DNA of 64,000 nt from Streptomyces sp. MP131-18 (GTDB lineage Bacteria; Actinomycetota; Actinomycetes; Streptomycetales; Streptomycetaceae): positions 4,070,890 to 4,134,889 of the forward strand of contig NZ_LZNS01000001.1 of NCBI RefSeq assembly GCF_001984575.1, read 5' to 3'. Each line of letters begins with the position of its first letter. The stretch's first letter is position 1. The notes beneath the pieces are model-generated. The model ran no database searches. It saw nothing but the letters and a program-made list of their open reading frames with translations, and had not been told where the DNA came from. The position numbers and the translations under genes were made by a program. Below are positions 41,478 to 49,755 of the stretch, piece after piece.

Positions 41478-42153
41478 GGAACTGCGCCTGGCGGCGGAAG
41501 CGGTGGAGGTCGGGCCGCCACCGGTGGAGGAGATGATCCGCCGGGGCCGCGCGCTCCGCGCCCGCCGCCGGGCGGCGGCAGGCGCCGGAACGGCGGTCGT
41601 CCTGGCGGCGGCGCTGGCGGCCGGTCTGGCATGGCTGCCGGCCGACGCGGGACCCGACGGCACCGCGCCCCCCGCGCCCCCCGCGGCCACGCGCGAGTCG
41701 CCGTCCCCCCGCGGCCACGTGCGGGTACAGCCCTACGAGCGGGTGGTGATCAACGACTCCTTCGTGATGGGGCTGCTGCCCGAGGGCAACCAGAACTATG
41801 TGGTTTCCTTCCCCGAGCAGTTCGACGAGGACGTCGAGGCCGCCAAGCAGTACCCCGGCAGCAACATCAACCCCGACAGCCTCAGTGCCGGTTACCGCGC
41901 GGAAGCCGACGTGGTCGAGCTGGTCGAGGGCTCCTGGCGGCTGGACAGGACGCCCGCGCGCATCGAGATCGCGCCCGACGGCCAGGACGTCACCTACCCG
42001 GCCACCGTGGTCACCCTGGCAGGCGAGCCGGGCTGGGGCACCTACTACCTCGACGTCGGCCACCACCCGGCCTTCACCCTCGGTTTCCGGGTCATCGCCT
42101 ACGACACGACCGGCGAAGTGCTCGCCGAAATCCCCGTGACCGCCCGACGTTGA
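41443..42153 (+). CDS. Membrane-anchored anti-sigma-like protein with duplicated external domain
   Basis: 236 residues. A cytoplasmic N-terminus of about 45 residues (LVEELRLAAEAVEVGPPPVEEMIRRGRALRARRRA, shown in part) could bind the sigma factor; there is no zinc-anti-sigma HxxxCxxC motif. One membrane span follows (residues about 46-64, TAVVLAAALAAGLAWL), then a Pro-rich linker and an external domain of about 145 residues that is nearly identical, over its first half, to the secreted protein upstream. The overlap with the sigma gene supports a sigma/anti-sigma pair. The trigger is unknown; the secreted copy could compete for the same ligand. Confidence 0.8.
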   Translation: MPERKNGPELVEELRLAAEAVEVGPPPVEEMIRRGRALRARRRAAAGAGTAVVLAAALAAGLAWLPADAGPDGTAPPAPPAATRESPSPRGHVRVQPYERVVINDSFVMGLLPEGNQNYVVSFPEQFDEDVEAAKQYPGSNINPDSLSAGYRAEADVVELVEGSWRLDRTPARIEIAPDGQDVTYPATVVTLAGEPGWGTYYLDVGHHPAFTLGFRVIAYDTTGEVLAEIPVTARR

Positions 42154-42239
42154 GCCGGTCCGGCGGCCCGGCGGTCCGGCGGCCCGGGGGCGCGACCCGC
42201 CCCGCCGCACCGGCCCGTCACTCGGATGCAGAGGGAATC

Positions 42240-42375
42240 GGCCGGCGGCGGAGGGCCGGTCGAGCTTGCGCCGCAGCCGCGTCACCGCAGCAGCCCGTTC
42301 GTGCCCTGAGTTCGTTGACGCCGAACGGCTTGACGACGTAGTCGTCGTCGGCGCCCGCGGCCAGTACGATCCGTG
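42240..42375 (-). pseudogene. OmpR-type response-regulator remnant
   Basis: On the minus strand the frame reads RIVLAAGADDDYVVKPFGVNELRAR, which is the GADDYV.KPF...EL region ending a receiver domain with its conserved Lys. After a frame change the strand continues as VTRLRRKLDRPSAAGRFPL, resembling the linker and start of the winged helix. The receiver start, the phosphorylation site and the end are missing. It is a short decayed fragment between the anti-sigma gene and the monooxygenase gene. Confidence 0.55.
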
Positions 42376-42419
42376 AATTCCCCGGCCGTTCTGGCATCCG
42401 TCGTGGCTACAGATCGACA

Positions 42420-42785
42420 TCAGGTATCGCCGGTCCGCTGGGGCCCAGGGCCGATCTCGCGCACGACCCGGTAGGTGGGGGCTCCGCTCATGCGCGGCTC
42501 CGCTTCGCCCGACAGCCCGTCCAGCGCCCGCTGGATGGCCGCCATGCGCCCCTCGGTATCGGACGTTTCGACGAAATCGCGGTAGTCGGCCTCGCTCGCC
42601 CAGTGCACGATGTTGTAGACACGGGTGCCGTCGGTACTCGCATGGAGTCGAGCGGACAGGTAGCCAGGATAGAAGCGCACCCACCGCTCCTGGATTTCGG
42701 CGAAAGCCTCCGCCAGTTCCCTTTGGGTCTCGGGGCCGTCGACGGTGTAGTCGATGATCGAGTAGAAGCCGGAATCGCTGCTCAT
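42420..42785 (-). CDS. Antibiotic-biosynthesis-monooxygenase-like (ABM) domain protein
   Basis: 121 residues, ATG at 42785. A single ferredoxin-like domain: GFYSIIDYTVDGPETQRELAEAFAEIQERWVRFYPGYLSARLHAS (in part), GTRVYNIVHWASEADYRDF and RMAAIQRALDG. ABM proteins are small dimeric cofactor-free oxygenases or heme- or quinone-binding proteins; many are involved in polyketide tailoring. Nothing in its neighbourhood names a substrate. No gene is seen in the following 277 bp (42786-43062) on either strand. Confidence 0.8.
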   Translation of the reverse strand: MSSDSGFYSIIDYTVDGPETQRELAEAFAEIQERWVRFYPGYLSARLHASTDGTRVYNIVHWASEADYRDFVETSDTEGRMAAIQRALDGLSGEAEPRMSGAPTYRVVREIGPGPQRTGDT

Positions 42786-43062
42786 GCTGGTTTCGCTCCG
42801 TGGATCGGCAGGTTGGCGTTGTCCACCGGACCAGATCCTGCAAACTCAACCGCACTTGAGGTCAAGCGTGACCACGGTCACCCGCGGCCGGCCAGCGGAC
42901 GACATACGGCCGTTCGTGACGTTCGAGGAAGTGCGTGGTGAGGCCGTCCCGTTCGGTGGACTCGGCGGAGACCGCCGGCTCTCCGCCGGTGAAGCAGACG
43001 ATGATGTGCGGGCCGGCCTTCCGAACGCGCGGGGGACCGGCCGGCGGACTGCTCCTCCTGTT

Positions 43063-43941
43063 TCACTCCGCCTTCGCGAAGTGCCGGGCCGTCAGCGGGG
43101 CGAACAGCATGATCAGGGCCACGGACCAGATCACCGTGGTGAGGACGGGATGGGCCAGCGGCAGCGGTCCTTCGGGCACGGGTGCGTTGCCGAAGAGCAA
43201 ACGCGCCGCGCTGATTGCCGCGCTGAAGGGGTTCCACTCCGCCAGCGTCCGCAGCACGGTCGGCATGCCGGTAGTCGGCACGAAAGCGTTGGAGAGCATG
43301 ACGAAGGCGAAGACGAGCGGCGCGAGCTGCTGGATCGTCTCCATGGTGCGGATCGCCAGTCCGAGGAAGACCCCGGCCCAGGTCAGGCCATAGCCGAAGA
43401 GCAGGAGCAGGAGGAAGCCCGCCAGCGCGGACAAGGCGCCGTCCTCGACGCGCCAGCCGACGGCGAGACCGAGCAGCGCCATGGCGGTGAGGGAGACAAC
43501 GGACAGGATGAGCTGGCTGCCCGCCAGGCCGAAGGGCACGGCGATGCGCCGCATCGGGAGCGACTTGAGTCGTTCGGTGACGCCGTTCTGCGCGTCCATG
43601 GCCGTCGACCCCGCTGTCATGACGGCGCCGGTCGCGGCGACGAGCACGAAGACCGCGGGGATCAGCTCTCTCCGGTAGTCCGTGGCGGAGCCGTCGCTCA
43701 GGGCATTGCCGAATACGTAGCCGAACATGGCGACCATGCCGAGCGGGGCGGCCAGGCTCGCCGCGATGACCGAAGGGTTCCGCCTGAGGGCGAGGAGGTT
43801 GCGATGGACGATGATCGCGCCATCGGCCGGCCACCACCGCTTCCGTACGAGGGGCCGTGCGCGCGGTCCGTTCCGGGGCGTCCGGTCGGCCGTATCCCTG
43901 GTTTCTCTCGCCGGTGTCGCCTCGTTCACCGCGTCGTTCAT
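43063..43941 (-). CDS. ABC-2 permease of DrrB type
   Basis: 292 residues, six hydrophobic segments. IIVHRNLLALRRNPSVIAASLAAPLGMVAMFGYVFGNAL, shown in part, and the conserved ERLKSLPMRRIAVPFG and EWNPFSAAISAARLLFGNA belong to the daunorubicin-exporter permease family (DrrB). Its start overlaps the stop of the ATPase gene by 4 nt (ATGA). Together they would expel a hydrophobic drug or lipid. Confidence 0.9.
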   Translation of the reverse strand: MNDAVNEATPARETRDTADRTPRNGPRARPLVRKRWWPADGAIIVHRNLLALRRNPSVIAASLAAPLGMVAMFGYVFGNALSDGSATDYRRELIPAVFVLVAATGAVMTAGSTAMDAQNGVTERLKSLPMRRIAVPFGLAGSQLILSVVSLTAMALLGLAVGWRVEDGALSALAGFLLLLLFGYGLTWAGVFLGLAIRTMETIQQLAPLVFAFVMLSNAFVPTTGMPTVLRTLAEWNPFSAAISAARLLFGNAPVPEGPLPLAHPVLTTVIWSVALIMLFAPLTARHFAKAE

Positions 43942-44900
43942 GCTGGTCCTCCGGTCAGGGCGAGGTAGGCCTCGTCAAGGGTGGGCTCGTGCAGGCCGAT
44001 GTCGGCGACGTCGACCCCCGCGTCGTTCAGTGCGGCGAGGACGGAGGGCAACGTCAGGGTCCCTGCCGCCACCGAGCCCGTGATCGTCGTCGCCCGGGGA
44101 GTGGGGGCGGGGAGGCCAAAGACCCCGAGGCCGCTGAGCAGGCCGCACGCCGTTCCGTGCGATTCCTCCGAGGCGAGGGTCACCGACAGCCGTAGCCCGA
44201 TCCGCCGCTTCAGCGCGCGCGGTGTGTCGTCGGCGATGACCCGGCCCGAGTCCAGTACCGCCACGCGCTCCGCGAGGTGGTCGGCTTCCTCCAGGTATTG
44301 GGTGGTCAGAAGGACGGTCGTGCCCCTCTCGGCCAGCTCTTTCACGGTCTTCCAGATGGCGGTGCGGCTGTGTGGATCGAGCCCGGTGGTGGGTTCGTCG
44401 AGGAAGAGGACGGCGGGTTCCAGGAGGAGACTGGAGGCGATGTCCAGCCTGCGGCGCATTCCGCCGGAGTAGGCGCTGACCGGACGGTCGCCCGCCGCCG
44501 CCAGGTCGTACCGCTCCAGGAGTTCCCCGGCGGTGCGGCGGGCCGTTGCCCGGGAGAGCCCGTACAGCCTGCCGAAGACGAAGAGGTTCTCCCGGCCGCT
44601 GAGGCGCCCGTCGAGCGTGGTCTGCTGTGCGGTGATGCCGATCGCGGCCCGGACGTCGGCGGGATGGGTGACGACATCGTGGCCGCCGACCCAGGCGCGT
44701 CCCGAGGTCGGGGCAGCGAGGGTCGACAGCAGCCGGAGCAACGTGGACTTGCCCGCACCGTTGTGTCCCAGAAGTCCGAATACCGCTCCCGCCGGCGCGG
44801 TGAGGTCGATGCCGTCGAGCGCGGTCATGGCCTTGTGGCCCCGACCATAGACTTTGGTCAACTCCTCCGTACGGATTGCCGGCGCGGATGGTCCTGACAT
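43938..44900 (-). CDS. ABC exporter ATP-binding protein of DrrA type
   Basis: 320 residues from the ATG at 44900; AAGGAG is 5 nt upstream, while the in-frame GTG six bases earlier lies inside that site. Walker A GHNGAGKST, signature YSGGMRRRLDIASSLL, Walker B AVLFLDEPTTGLDPHSR, and the C-terminal DrrA-type tail with GLHEPTLDEAYLALTG, the conserved regulatory segment of DrrA. It is first in a two-gene operon with DrrB and divergent from a TetR gene; a perfect 10-bp-arm inverted repeat lies between. Confidence 0.92.
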   Translation of the reverse strand: MSGPSAPAIRTEELTKVYGRGHKAMTALDGIDLTAPAGAVFGLLGHNGAGKSTLLRLLSTLAAPTSGRAWVGGHDVVTHPADVRAAIGITAQQTTLDGRLSGRENLFVFGRLYGLSRATARRTAGELLERYDLAAAGDRPVSAYSGGMRRRLDIASSLLLEPAVLFLDEPTTGLDPHSRTAIWKTVKELAERGTTVLLTTQYLEEADHLAERVAVLDSGRVIADDTPRALKRRIGLRLSVTLASEESHGTACGLLSGLGVFGLPAPTPRATTITGSVAAGTLTLPSVLAALNDAGVDVADIGLHEPTLDEAYLALTGGPA

Positions 44901-44922
44901 GGCCACTCCTTCAGCGATCGAT

Positions 44923-44965
44923 GTTCGCAGTACGTGCCCAGCCTACTGCGAACGCTGTATGCAGT
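44923..44965. promoter_or_regulatory. Nested inverted repeats between drrAB-like operon and tetR
   Basis: GTTCGCAGTA (44923-44932) and TACTGCGAAC (44944-44953) are exact inverted copies 11 bp apart. The right arm is also half of a second repeat, ACTGC-N11-GCAGT (44945-44965). They lie between the divergent starts at 44900 and 45006 and fit operator sites for a TetR dimer pair. Confidence 0.68.
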
Positions 44966-45005
44966 GTGCGGGGGGCGACCGGCAACGCGGGAACTGAGAG
45001 GTGCT

Positions 45006-45686
45006 GTGACCACCGAGGTGATCTGGATGCGGGCCAGGGCCGGCAGGAAGGGGCCGCGGCCGGCGCACAGCCTCGACGACATCGCCCGGGAGGCCGTGGC
45101 CTTGGCCGATGCCCAGGGGCTGGCGGCCGTGTCGATCCGGGCCGTCGCGGCGGAGCTGGGCGCAGGGGCGGCGTCGCTCTACCGGTACATCGCGAGCAAG
45201 GACGACCTCTACGACCTGATGGTCGACGAGGTCGCCGCCGAATACGACCTGCCCGATGAGCCGTCGGGCGACTGGATTGCCGACCTGACCCTCGTCGCGG
45301 AGCGTGGCCGGGCCGCATACCGTCGGCACCCCTGGGCCGGACAGCTGAGTGCGGGAGCGTCCTGGGGCCCGCGGGTGCAGGACTACATGGAGTTTCTGCT
45401 GGCCGCCCTCGAACCGACCGGGCTCGACATCCCGGAGCGGGTGGACTTCATCGCCCTGCTGAACAACTGGATCGCCAACTTCGCCCAGCACGAGATCCAG
45501 CCGGTGGACGGCGATGCCGCGGCGGCGAAGGCACGCCACGTGGAGAGCATCGCCGCCGATCCGAGCCGCCCCCACCTCGCCGGGGCCATGGCCTCGCTGC
45601 TGAGGACGGACCCCGCGGACGCCCACCCGGACCTGCTCTTCCGCCGGGGCCTGGACCGCCTCTTCCACGGCATCGCGCCCCGGTAG
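45006..45686 (+). CDS. TetR-family regulator (tetracycline-type C-domain)
   Basis: 226 residues from the GTG at 45006 (GAGAGGT upstream). The DNA-binding part reads SLDDIAREAVALADAQGLAAVSIRAVAAELGAGAASLYRYIASKDDLY in pieces, and the C-domain HPWAGQLSAGASWGPRVQDYMEFLLAALEPTGL fits the TetR_C group that senses bulky drugs. It is divergent from the DrrAB-type exporter, with shared inverted repeats, and probably represses it until the drug binds. Confidence 0.9.
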   Translation: MTTEVIWMRARAGRKGPRPAHSLDDIAREAVALADAQGLAAVSIRAVAAELGAGAASLYRYIASKDDLYDLMVDEVAAEYDLPDEPSGDWIADLTLVAERGRAAYRRHPWAGQLSAGASWGPRVQDYMEFLLAALEPTGLDIPERVDFIALLNNWIANFAQHEIQPVDGDAAAAKARHVESIAADPSRPHLAGAMASLLRTDPADAHPDLLFRRGLDRLFHGIAPR

Positions 45687-46110
45687 CGCGCTTCGCGGCC
45701 CACTGCCCGGCGGCAACCCTTCCGCTTGACGCATCGGCCCGCGGGGGGAGAGGTCACTTCGTGGGGAACGCCGAGTCGGCGCAGTGCGCGCGCCTGGGCC
45801 GGCCATGGCTTGTCGGCCCTGGGGGAAGCGCCGGGCAGGATCGAGCAGTCCGGTGCGGATGGACCTGGGCCTCGACCGTTCTCACCTCGGGGCGCGTGTC
45901 GCCAAGCGTGCAGCGGCGACGAACCTGATCGCGTCGAGGGTCAGCCGAGGACGACCAGGGCCGACGCCGGGTCGGCCACTAAGTCCTGTCCGGCCGGGAG
46001 CAGTGAGATCCGCATCCTCTTCGGGTTCGGGCGGTTTCGGGCGGTTTCGGGCGGTTCCGGGCGGTTCCGGGCGGTGCTGATCACAGGCTTCGACTGTCTT
46101 CAGGTGTCGG
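45687..46110. other. Gene-free stretch with possible toxin relic
   Basis: No convincing gene is present. Near 45985-46030 the plus strand reads CPAGSSEIRILFGF, which matches the GSSEIRILFAFD core of HigB/RelE-like toxins, but the rest of such a gene is missing and a tandem repeat follows immediately. The remainder looks like non-coding or decayed sequence. Confidence 0.3.
46026..46075. repeat. Five tandem 10-bp units
   Basis: TTCGGGCGGT occurs three times, followed by two TCCGGGCGGT copies (46026-46075). The unit is close to one helical turn. It ends the toxin-like relic and lies 35 bp beyond the stop of the convergent membrane-protein gene. Confidence 0.8.
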
Positions 46111-46644
46111 TCAGTTCGTGAAGTCGGGCCGCGGGCGGCCGTCGTGGCGCAGCCGGAGTCGGCGCCGGGGATGCGAGCGCAGTACCGGATGGAGGTTCCA
46201 GCCCTGCTCCGAGGCGACGCGCAGCACGTAACCGGCGCCCGCGCCCCGGAAGTAGTGCACTCCGAGTTCCAGTTCGCGGTCGAACCCGTGGGAGGTCCCC
46301 ACCAGCCGGGTCTTCCTGCTGATGCGCCGGTCCACTCTGGCCCGGTAGTACGCCGTGTCGCCCTCCCGCACCAGCGCCACGGGGGTCACGCACCAGCGCG
46401 GGATGAACGGCACCCGGCCCAGCGTGGCGTCCAGCACCCGCACCGCGCCGTTCTCGGCACGCGGCAGCACGTAGACGATCAGCTGGGCCACCGTTGCCAC
46501 GCCGTAGAAGCAGACCGCTAGGAAGACCCACACCACCCACCACAGCGGTAGGAACACCATGGTCAGGGGCAGAAGCAGCAGCCAGCGCAGTGCGGCCGGC
46601 CGGACGGGGAGCGGTCTCCAGGCCGGCTCGTCATAGTCGTGCAC
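46111..46644 (-). CDS. Membrane protein of unknown function
   Basis: 177 residues from the GTG at 46644 (GAGGGG 12 nt upstream, so the start is tentative). Two hydrophobic segments near the N-terminus (ALRWLLLLPLTMVFLPLWWVVWVF and CFYGVATVAQLIVYVL, shown in part) are followed by a basic domain of about 95 residues with RWCVTPVALVREGDTAYYRARVDRR, HGFDRELELGVHYFRGAG and a final RRRLRLRHDGRPRPD. No family is recognised. The 260 bp between this gene and the esterase contain no other gene that I can support. Confidence 0.65.
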   Translation of the reverse strand: MHDYDEPAWRPLPVRPAALRWLLLLPLTMVFLPLWWVVWVFLAVCFYGVATVAQLIVYVLPRAENGAVRVLDATLGRVPFIPRWCVTPVALVREGDTAYYRARVDRRISRKTRLVGTSHGFDRELELGVHYFRGAGAGYVLRVASEQGWNLHPVLRSHPRRRLRLRHDGRPRPDFTN

Positions 46645-46904
46645 GGATGGTGTGTTCCCCTCGGGTTCGCCTTGGCGTGCGCCTGCGCGCCGGTGAGTGT
46701 ACGCCGCGCGCCCCCTCGCTCGACGCGGCGGGTGGCGAAGCGACGCAAGCCCCACGGCCTTCAGGACTCCCGGGCGCAGACGGCCGCGAGGCCGCCCAGC
46801 TCATCGACACCCGACCGCCCACGGCACCGTGCCGGTACGCAGAAATCCGTCCAGGGCGCGGCGAACCGGCCGCTCTCTGCCGGCGGTTCCGTCTTCATGT
46901 CCAG

Positions 46905-47897
46905 TCAGGCCTTGCGGAGGCGGGCCACGATCCCGTCGAGATCGCGGAGGAACAGGTCGGGGCGCACGAGGTGGCCGCCCGACGGCTCGTGCCACTCGTG
47001 CGGAATCCCCGCCGAGCCGAGACGTTCACGGAACTCGCGCTGCCCCGCGAGAACTTGAGTCTCGTTGACCGTGTCGAACCAGTTGATGGGGTCGGGGCTG
47101 GTACCAGCCACCAGGAACACGCGCTTGTTCCGGTAGCTCTCCACGCGCTGCACCGGGTTGTCAGCACTGACTCGGGCCTCGTCCCACGACGGCGCGCCGT
47201 AGACGGTACCTCCTCCCAGCTCCACCGCTGCTGAGGAGACGTTCGCCCAGTGGGTGACCAGACCGAAGTCCCGGCGCAGGCTGGCAGGCCCGGAGTGGGA
47301 GCTGACCGAAGCGAAGTGCCCGTAGTACTTGGCCGCGTACTTCAGGGCACCGAACCCGCCCATGGAGAACCCGGAGACCGCGCGGCCGTCGTACTCGGCA
47401 TAGGTCCGGAAGTTGGCGTCGACCCATGGGAGCAACTGTCCGATGTGGAAGGACTCCCAGTTGCGGGCACCGACGTTGGAGCTGACCGGGTTGGAGTACC
47501 AGCCCGCGTGACCTCCATCGGGCATCACGACGATGAGCGGCTTCCCGGCGGTCCAGGCGCGGATGCCCAGCCGGTCGAAGGCGATGAAGTCCTGGTCGAG
47601 GCCGCCGCCGTGGAAGAGGTACAGGACCGGATACCTGCGCCCCGAGGTGTGGTAGCCGTCCGGGAGGAGGACGTTGACGCCGGGGTTCCAGCCGATCTCG
47701 GCGGTGGCGAAGCGGTAGTACCACATCCTGGGGTCGCCTTCGCCGCGTTCGACGATGCGCAGGCCGAAGCCGTCGTCGGCCGCGTGGGCGGGGGAGGCCG
47801 ACCCCAGAAGGCCGGCCCCACTGAGGGCCGTCAGCGCGGTGATTCCGGCAGCGGCCTTCATGGCACCTCTGCGGGTTGGACGGTGCGTGCTCAACAT
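46905..47897 (-). CDS. Tat-exported esterase of the antigen-85/esterase-D fold
   Basis: 330 residues from the ATG at 47897. The signal peptide carries the twin-arginine motif TRRGAMK, then a hydrophobic stretch to SPAHA. The mature enzyme has GYHTSGRRYPVLYLFHGGGLDQD, VVMPDGGHAGWYSN, the nucleophile elbow SGFSMGGFGAL and a late His in HEWHEPSGGHLVRPDLF. These fit secreted esterases or mycolyltransferase-like enzymes; the substrate may be a feruloyl or acetyl ester of plant polysaccharide, or a lipid. GGAGG lies only 3 nt before the ATG, so an in-frame start further upstream cannot be excluded. Confidence 0.88.
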   Translation of the reverse strand: MLSTHRPTRRGAMKAAAGITALTALSGAGLLGSASPAHAADDGFGLRIVERGEGDPRMWYYRFATAEIGWNPGVNVLLPDGYHTSGRRYPVLYLFHGGGLDQDFIAFDRLGIRAWTAGKPLIVVMPDGGHAGWYSNPVSSNVGARNWESFHIGQLLPWVDANFRTYAEYDGRAVSGFSMGGFGALKYAAKYYGHFASVSSHSGPASLRRDFGLVTHWANVSSAAVELGGGTVYGAPSWDEARVSADNPVQRVESYRNKRVFLVAGTSPDPINWFDTVNETQVLAGQREFRERLGSAGIPHEWHEPSGGHLVRPDLFLRDLDGIVARLRKA

Positions 47898-47954
47898 GAC
47901 CTCCGGTGACGTGGGTTCGGATGCGCGTGGTGGCACCGTGCCCGCCGCGGCTGA

Positions 47955-48059
47955 TCAGCCGGAACGGTAGGCGGCGACGGCCGGCACGTTCATGGCCGGG
48001 ACGGTGGGTGCGGGCGAGGCCTGGACGGCGAGGGTGCGCGGGGCAGGCCTGTCGCCCAT
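47955..48059 (-). CDS. Possible 34-residue peptide upstream of the esterase
   Basis: From an ATG at 48059 the minus strand reads MGDRPAPRTLAVQASPAPTV and PAMNVPAVAAYRSG to a TGA at 47955. It is rich in Ala, Pro and Val with no Cys. No strong ribosome site is seen. It lies 58 bp before the esterase start and just after the ArsR-type gene, on the same strand. It may be a leader peptide or chance. Confidence 0.25.
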   Translation of the reverse strand: MGDRPAPRTLAVQASPAPTVPAMNVPAVAAYRSG

Positions 48060-48142
48060 GAGGGCTCTTGTGGGGAGGGGACCGTACGAGAGGCAAGCGT
48101 GGTGCCCCGGCTGGGACGCGCACAAGTGACGTAAGTCCAGGC

Positions 48143-49165
48143 TTACATGGGTGTCGCGTCGCCCGGTCCGCCACCGGCGCCGCGGTCCTCGGCGGTCAGG
48201 AGCGCGCGCCCCTCGGCCGTCGCGAGGTGGAAGGCACGTCCGGCCGTGCGGACCGTGGTGATGAGACCCGCGGCGCGCAGGACGTTCATGTGCTGGCTGA
48301 CTGCCGGGTGCGTCACCTGGAGCATCCGTGCGGCTTCCACGGTGGTGCAGCCGACACGGGCGGCCCGCAGCAACTCCGCACGGGTCCTCCCGAGGAGGCG
48401 CCCGAGTGGGTCGCGGCCCGCCACCGGCGTCGGCCCGACCGACCGCGAGGCCCAGCCGGCCGTGTGGTGGATCGGATGGACCAGAACGGGCGGCAGCTGC
48501 CCGTCCGCCAGCGTGGTCGGGGCCGGCCAGCAGAAGAACGAGGGCTGGAGCACGAGCCCCCGGCCGGCCAGATACAGGTGCTGTTCGACCGGGTAGGTGA
48601 CCTCCAGAACGGGCGGGCACCAGCGGGTGTCCGGCCCGAGACCCGCCAGCAGACCCTCGGTGCCGCCGTCCATCAGGCTCTGCAACCGCCGTGCGCGGTC
48701 CGCCTCGATGTCCGCGCGGACGTGCCGCCAGTGGGGGAGGAGTACCTGTGCCTGGTAGGCGCGGAGAGCGTCGCCCAGCCGGGCGAGTGTGTCCGCGTCA
48801 CCTTCGGCGAGTGCGCGCGTCCAGCGGGGCAGCCGTGTCGAGGTGGCCAGCCGCGTCAACTCCGTACGCAATCTCGGGCGCGGAGTTCCCAGCAGGGTGT
48901 CGATGGCCGCCTGGAGGGTGGGGCGGTCACCGGATGTGGGGGTGAGGAAGTCCGGGGAGTAGCCGTACGGCGGCAACAGGGGTGAGAGCAGCCGTCGGCC
49001 CTGCGGTAGCCGTGGGCGCACCCATCGACGCCAGGTGCCGAACACCCTTTCCCCGTCGGTCCGTTGCAGCGTCTGCACGCTGTTGGTGATCTCCCACAGG
49101 AAGTCCGGGCCCCGGGCCACCTTGACCCGCGCCATGTCATCGGGGGTGAAGTGGATTCGCAGCAT
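48143..49165 (-). CDS. ArsR-like winged-helix regulator with large N-terminal domain
   Basis: 340 residues from the ATG at 49165 (GGAGC 6 nt upstream). The start MLRIHFTPDDMARVKVARGPDFLWEITNSVQTL, shown in part, belongs to a Streptomyces family with a DUF5937-type N-terminal domain of about 240 residues. The C-terminus is an ArsR winged helix: GRTRAELLRAARVGCTTVEAARMLQVTHPAVSQHMNVLRAAGLITTVR in pieces. No metal-binding Cys cluster is seen, so it probably senses a small molecule. Downstream on the same strand lie a candidate peptide and the Tat esterase. An inverted repeat GTAAG-N6-CTTAC overlaps its stop (48131-48146). Confidence 0.82.
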   Translation of the reverse strand: MLRIHFTPDDMARVKVARGPDFLWEITNSVQTLQRTDGERVFGTWRRWVRPRLPQGRRLLSPLLPPYGYSPDFLTPTSGDRPTLQAAIDTLLGTPRPRLRTELTRLATSTRLPRWTRALAEGDADTLARLGDALRAYQAQVLLPHWRHVRADIEADRARRLQSLMDGGTEGLLAGLGPDTRWCPPVLEVTYPVEQHLYLAGRGLVLQPSFFCWPAPTTLADGQLPPVLVHPIHHTAGWASRSVGPTPVAGRDPLGRLLGRTRAELLRAARVGCTTVEAARMLQVTHPAVSQHMNVLRAAGLITTVRTAGRAFHLATAEGRALLTAEDRGAGGGPGDATPM

Positions 49166-49489
49166 GGATGCTCCATCGGGACCACGGCCCACACAGTCCC
49201 GGTCCTCCTGGGAGCCGTGCGTCGCTCCTCTGCCCGCCGCCGACGCGCTCGTGCAGACCGGCGGCGATCAGCCTTTACCCGCAACCATGCCGGGATATGC
49301 CGCCCCGGGCCGGCGGCGGCGGAGGCGGCGACTTGATCACCGTCCACGTGAAGCTCCAGTGTCACCGATCTTGCGAAACCCGCTCCCACCCGGTCCGTTG
49401 CGTGGTGAGCGACGCGGAGGGCAGGCGGCCGCTCTCCCGCCGGGTGGCCGACGACGAGACGGTACCGCTCGCCCTCACACCGCGGTGCC

Positions 49490-49755
49490 GTGCTGCTGCC
49501 GGGCCGGTTGGCCAGCCACGGCCGACGAGTGTTCTGCCTTCCACGGCCGGCTATCGCGGCCAGGGCGGGCAGGGCGGGCAGGGCGGGCAGGACCGATGCC
49601 CGGGATGCGGCGCTCATCGCCGACCGGGCCCAGGATGCGCCGCCAACTTCCGCGAACTGGAGCCGGTGCGACCCGATGCCGAGGCCATCGCCGAGCTGAA
49701 GATCGTCACCGTTCACCGAGCCGACCTGGTCGCCGCCCGCACCGTCACCTGCTGA
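49490..49755 (+). pseudogene. IS110-family transposase N-terminal fragment
   Basis: The plus strand contains the start of an IS110-type (DEDD) transposase in broken frames: VFCLPRPAIAARAG, then GRTDARDAALIADRAQ (the GKTDAKDA..IAD motif with a catalytic Asp), and after a frame change FRELEPVRPDAEAIAEL and IVTVHRADLVAARTV. The second half and the ends of the element are absent. A 9-bp GGGCAGGGC-type tandem (49561-49591) interrupts the fragment. The rest of 49166-49929 contains no gene that I can support. Confidence 0.65.

Noticed and set aside
42878..43837. A second minus-strand frame overlapping the DrrB-type permease
   Set aside because: It is a frame-shifted shadow of the permease gene, with Arg-rich composition and no motif.
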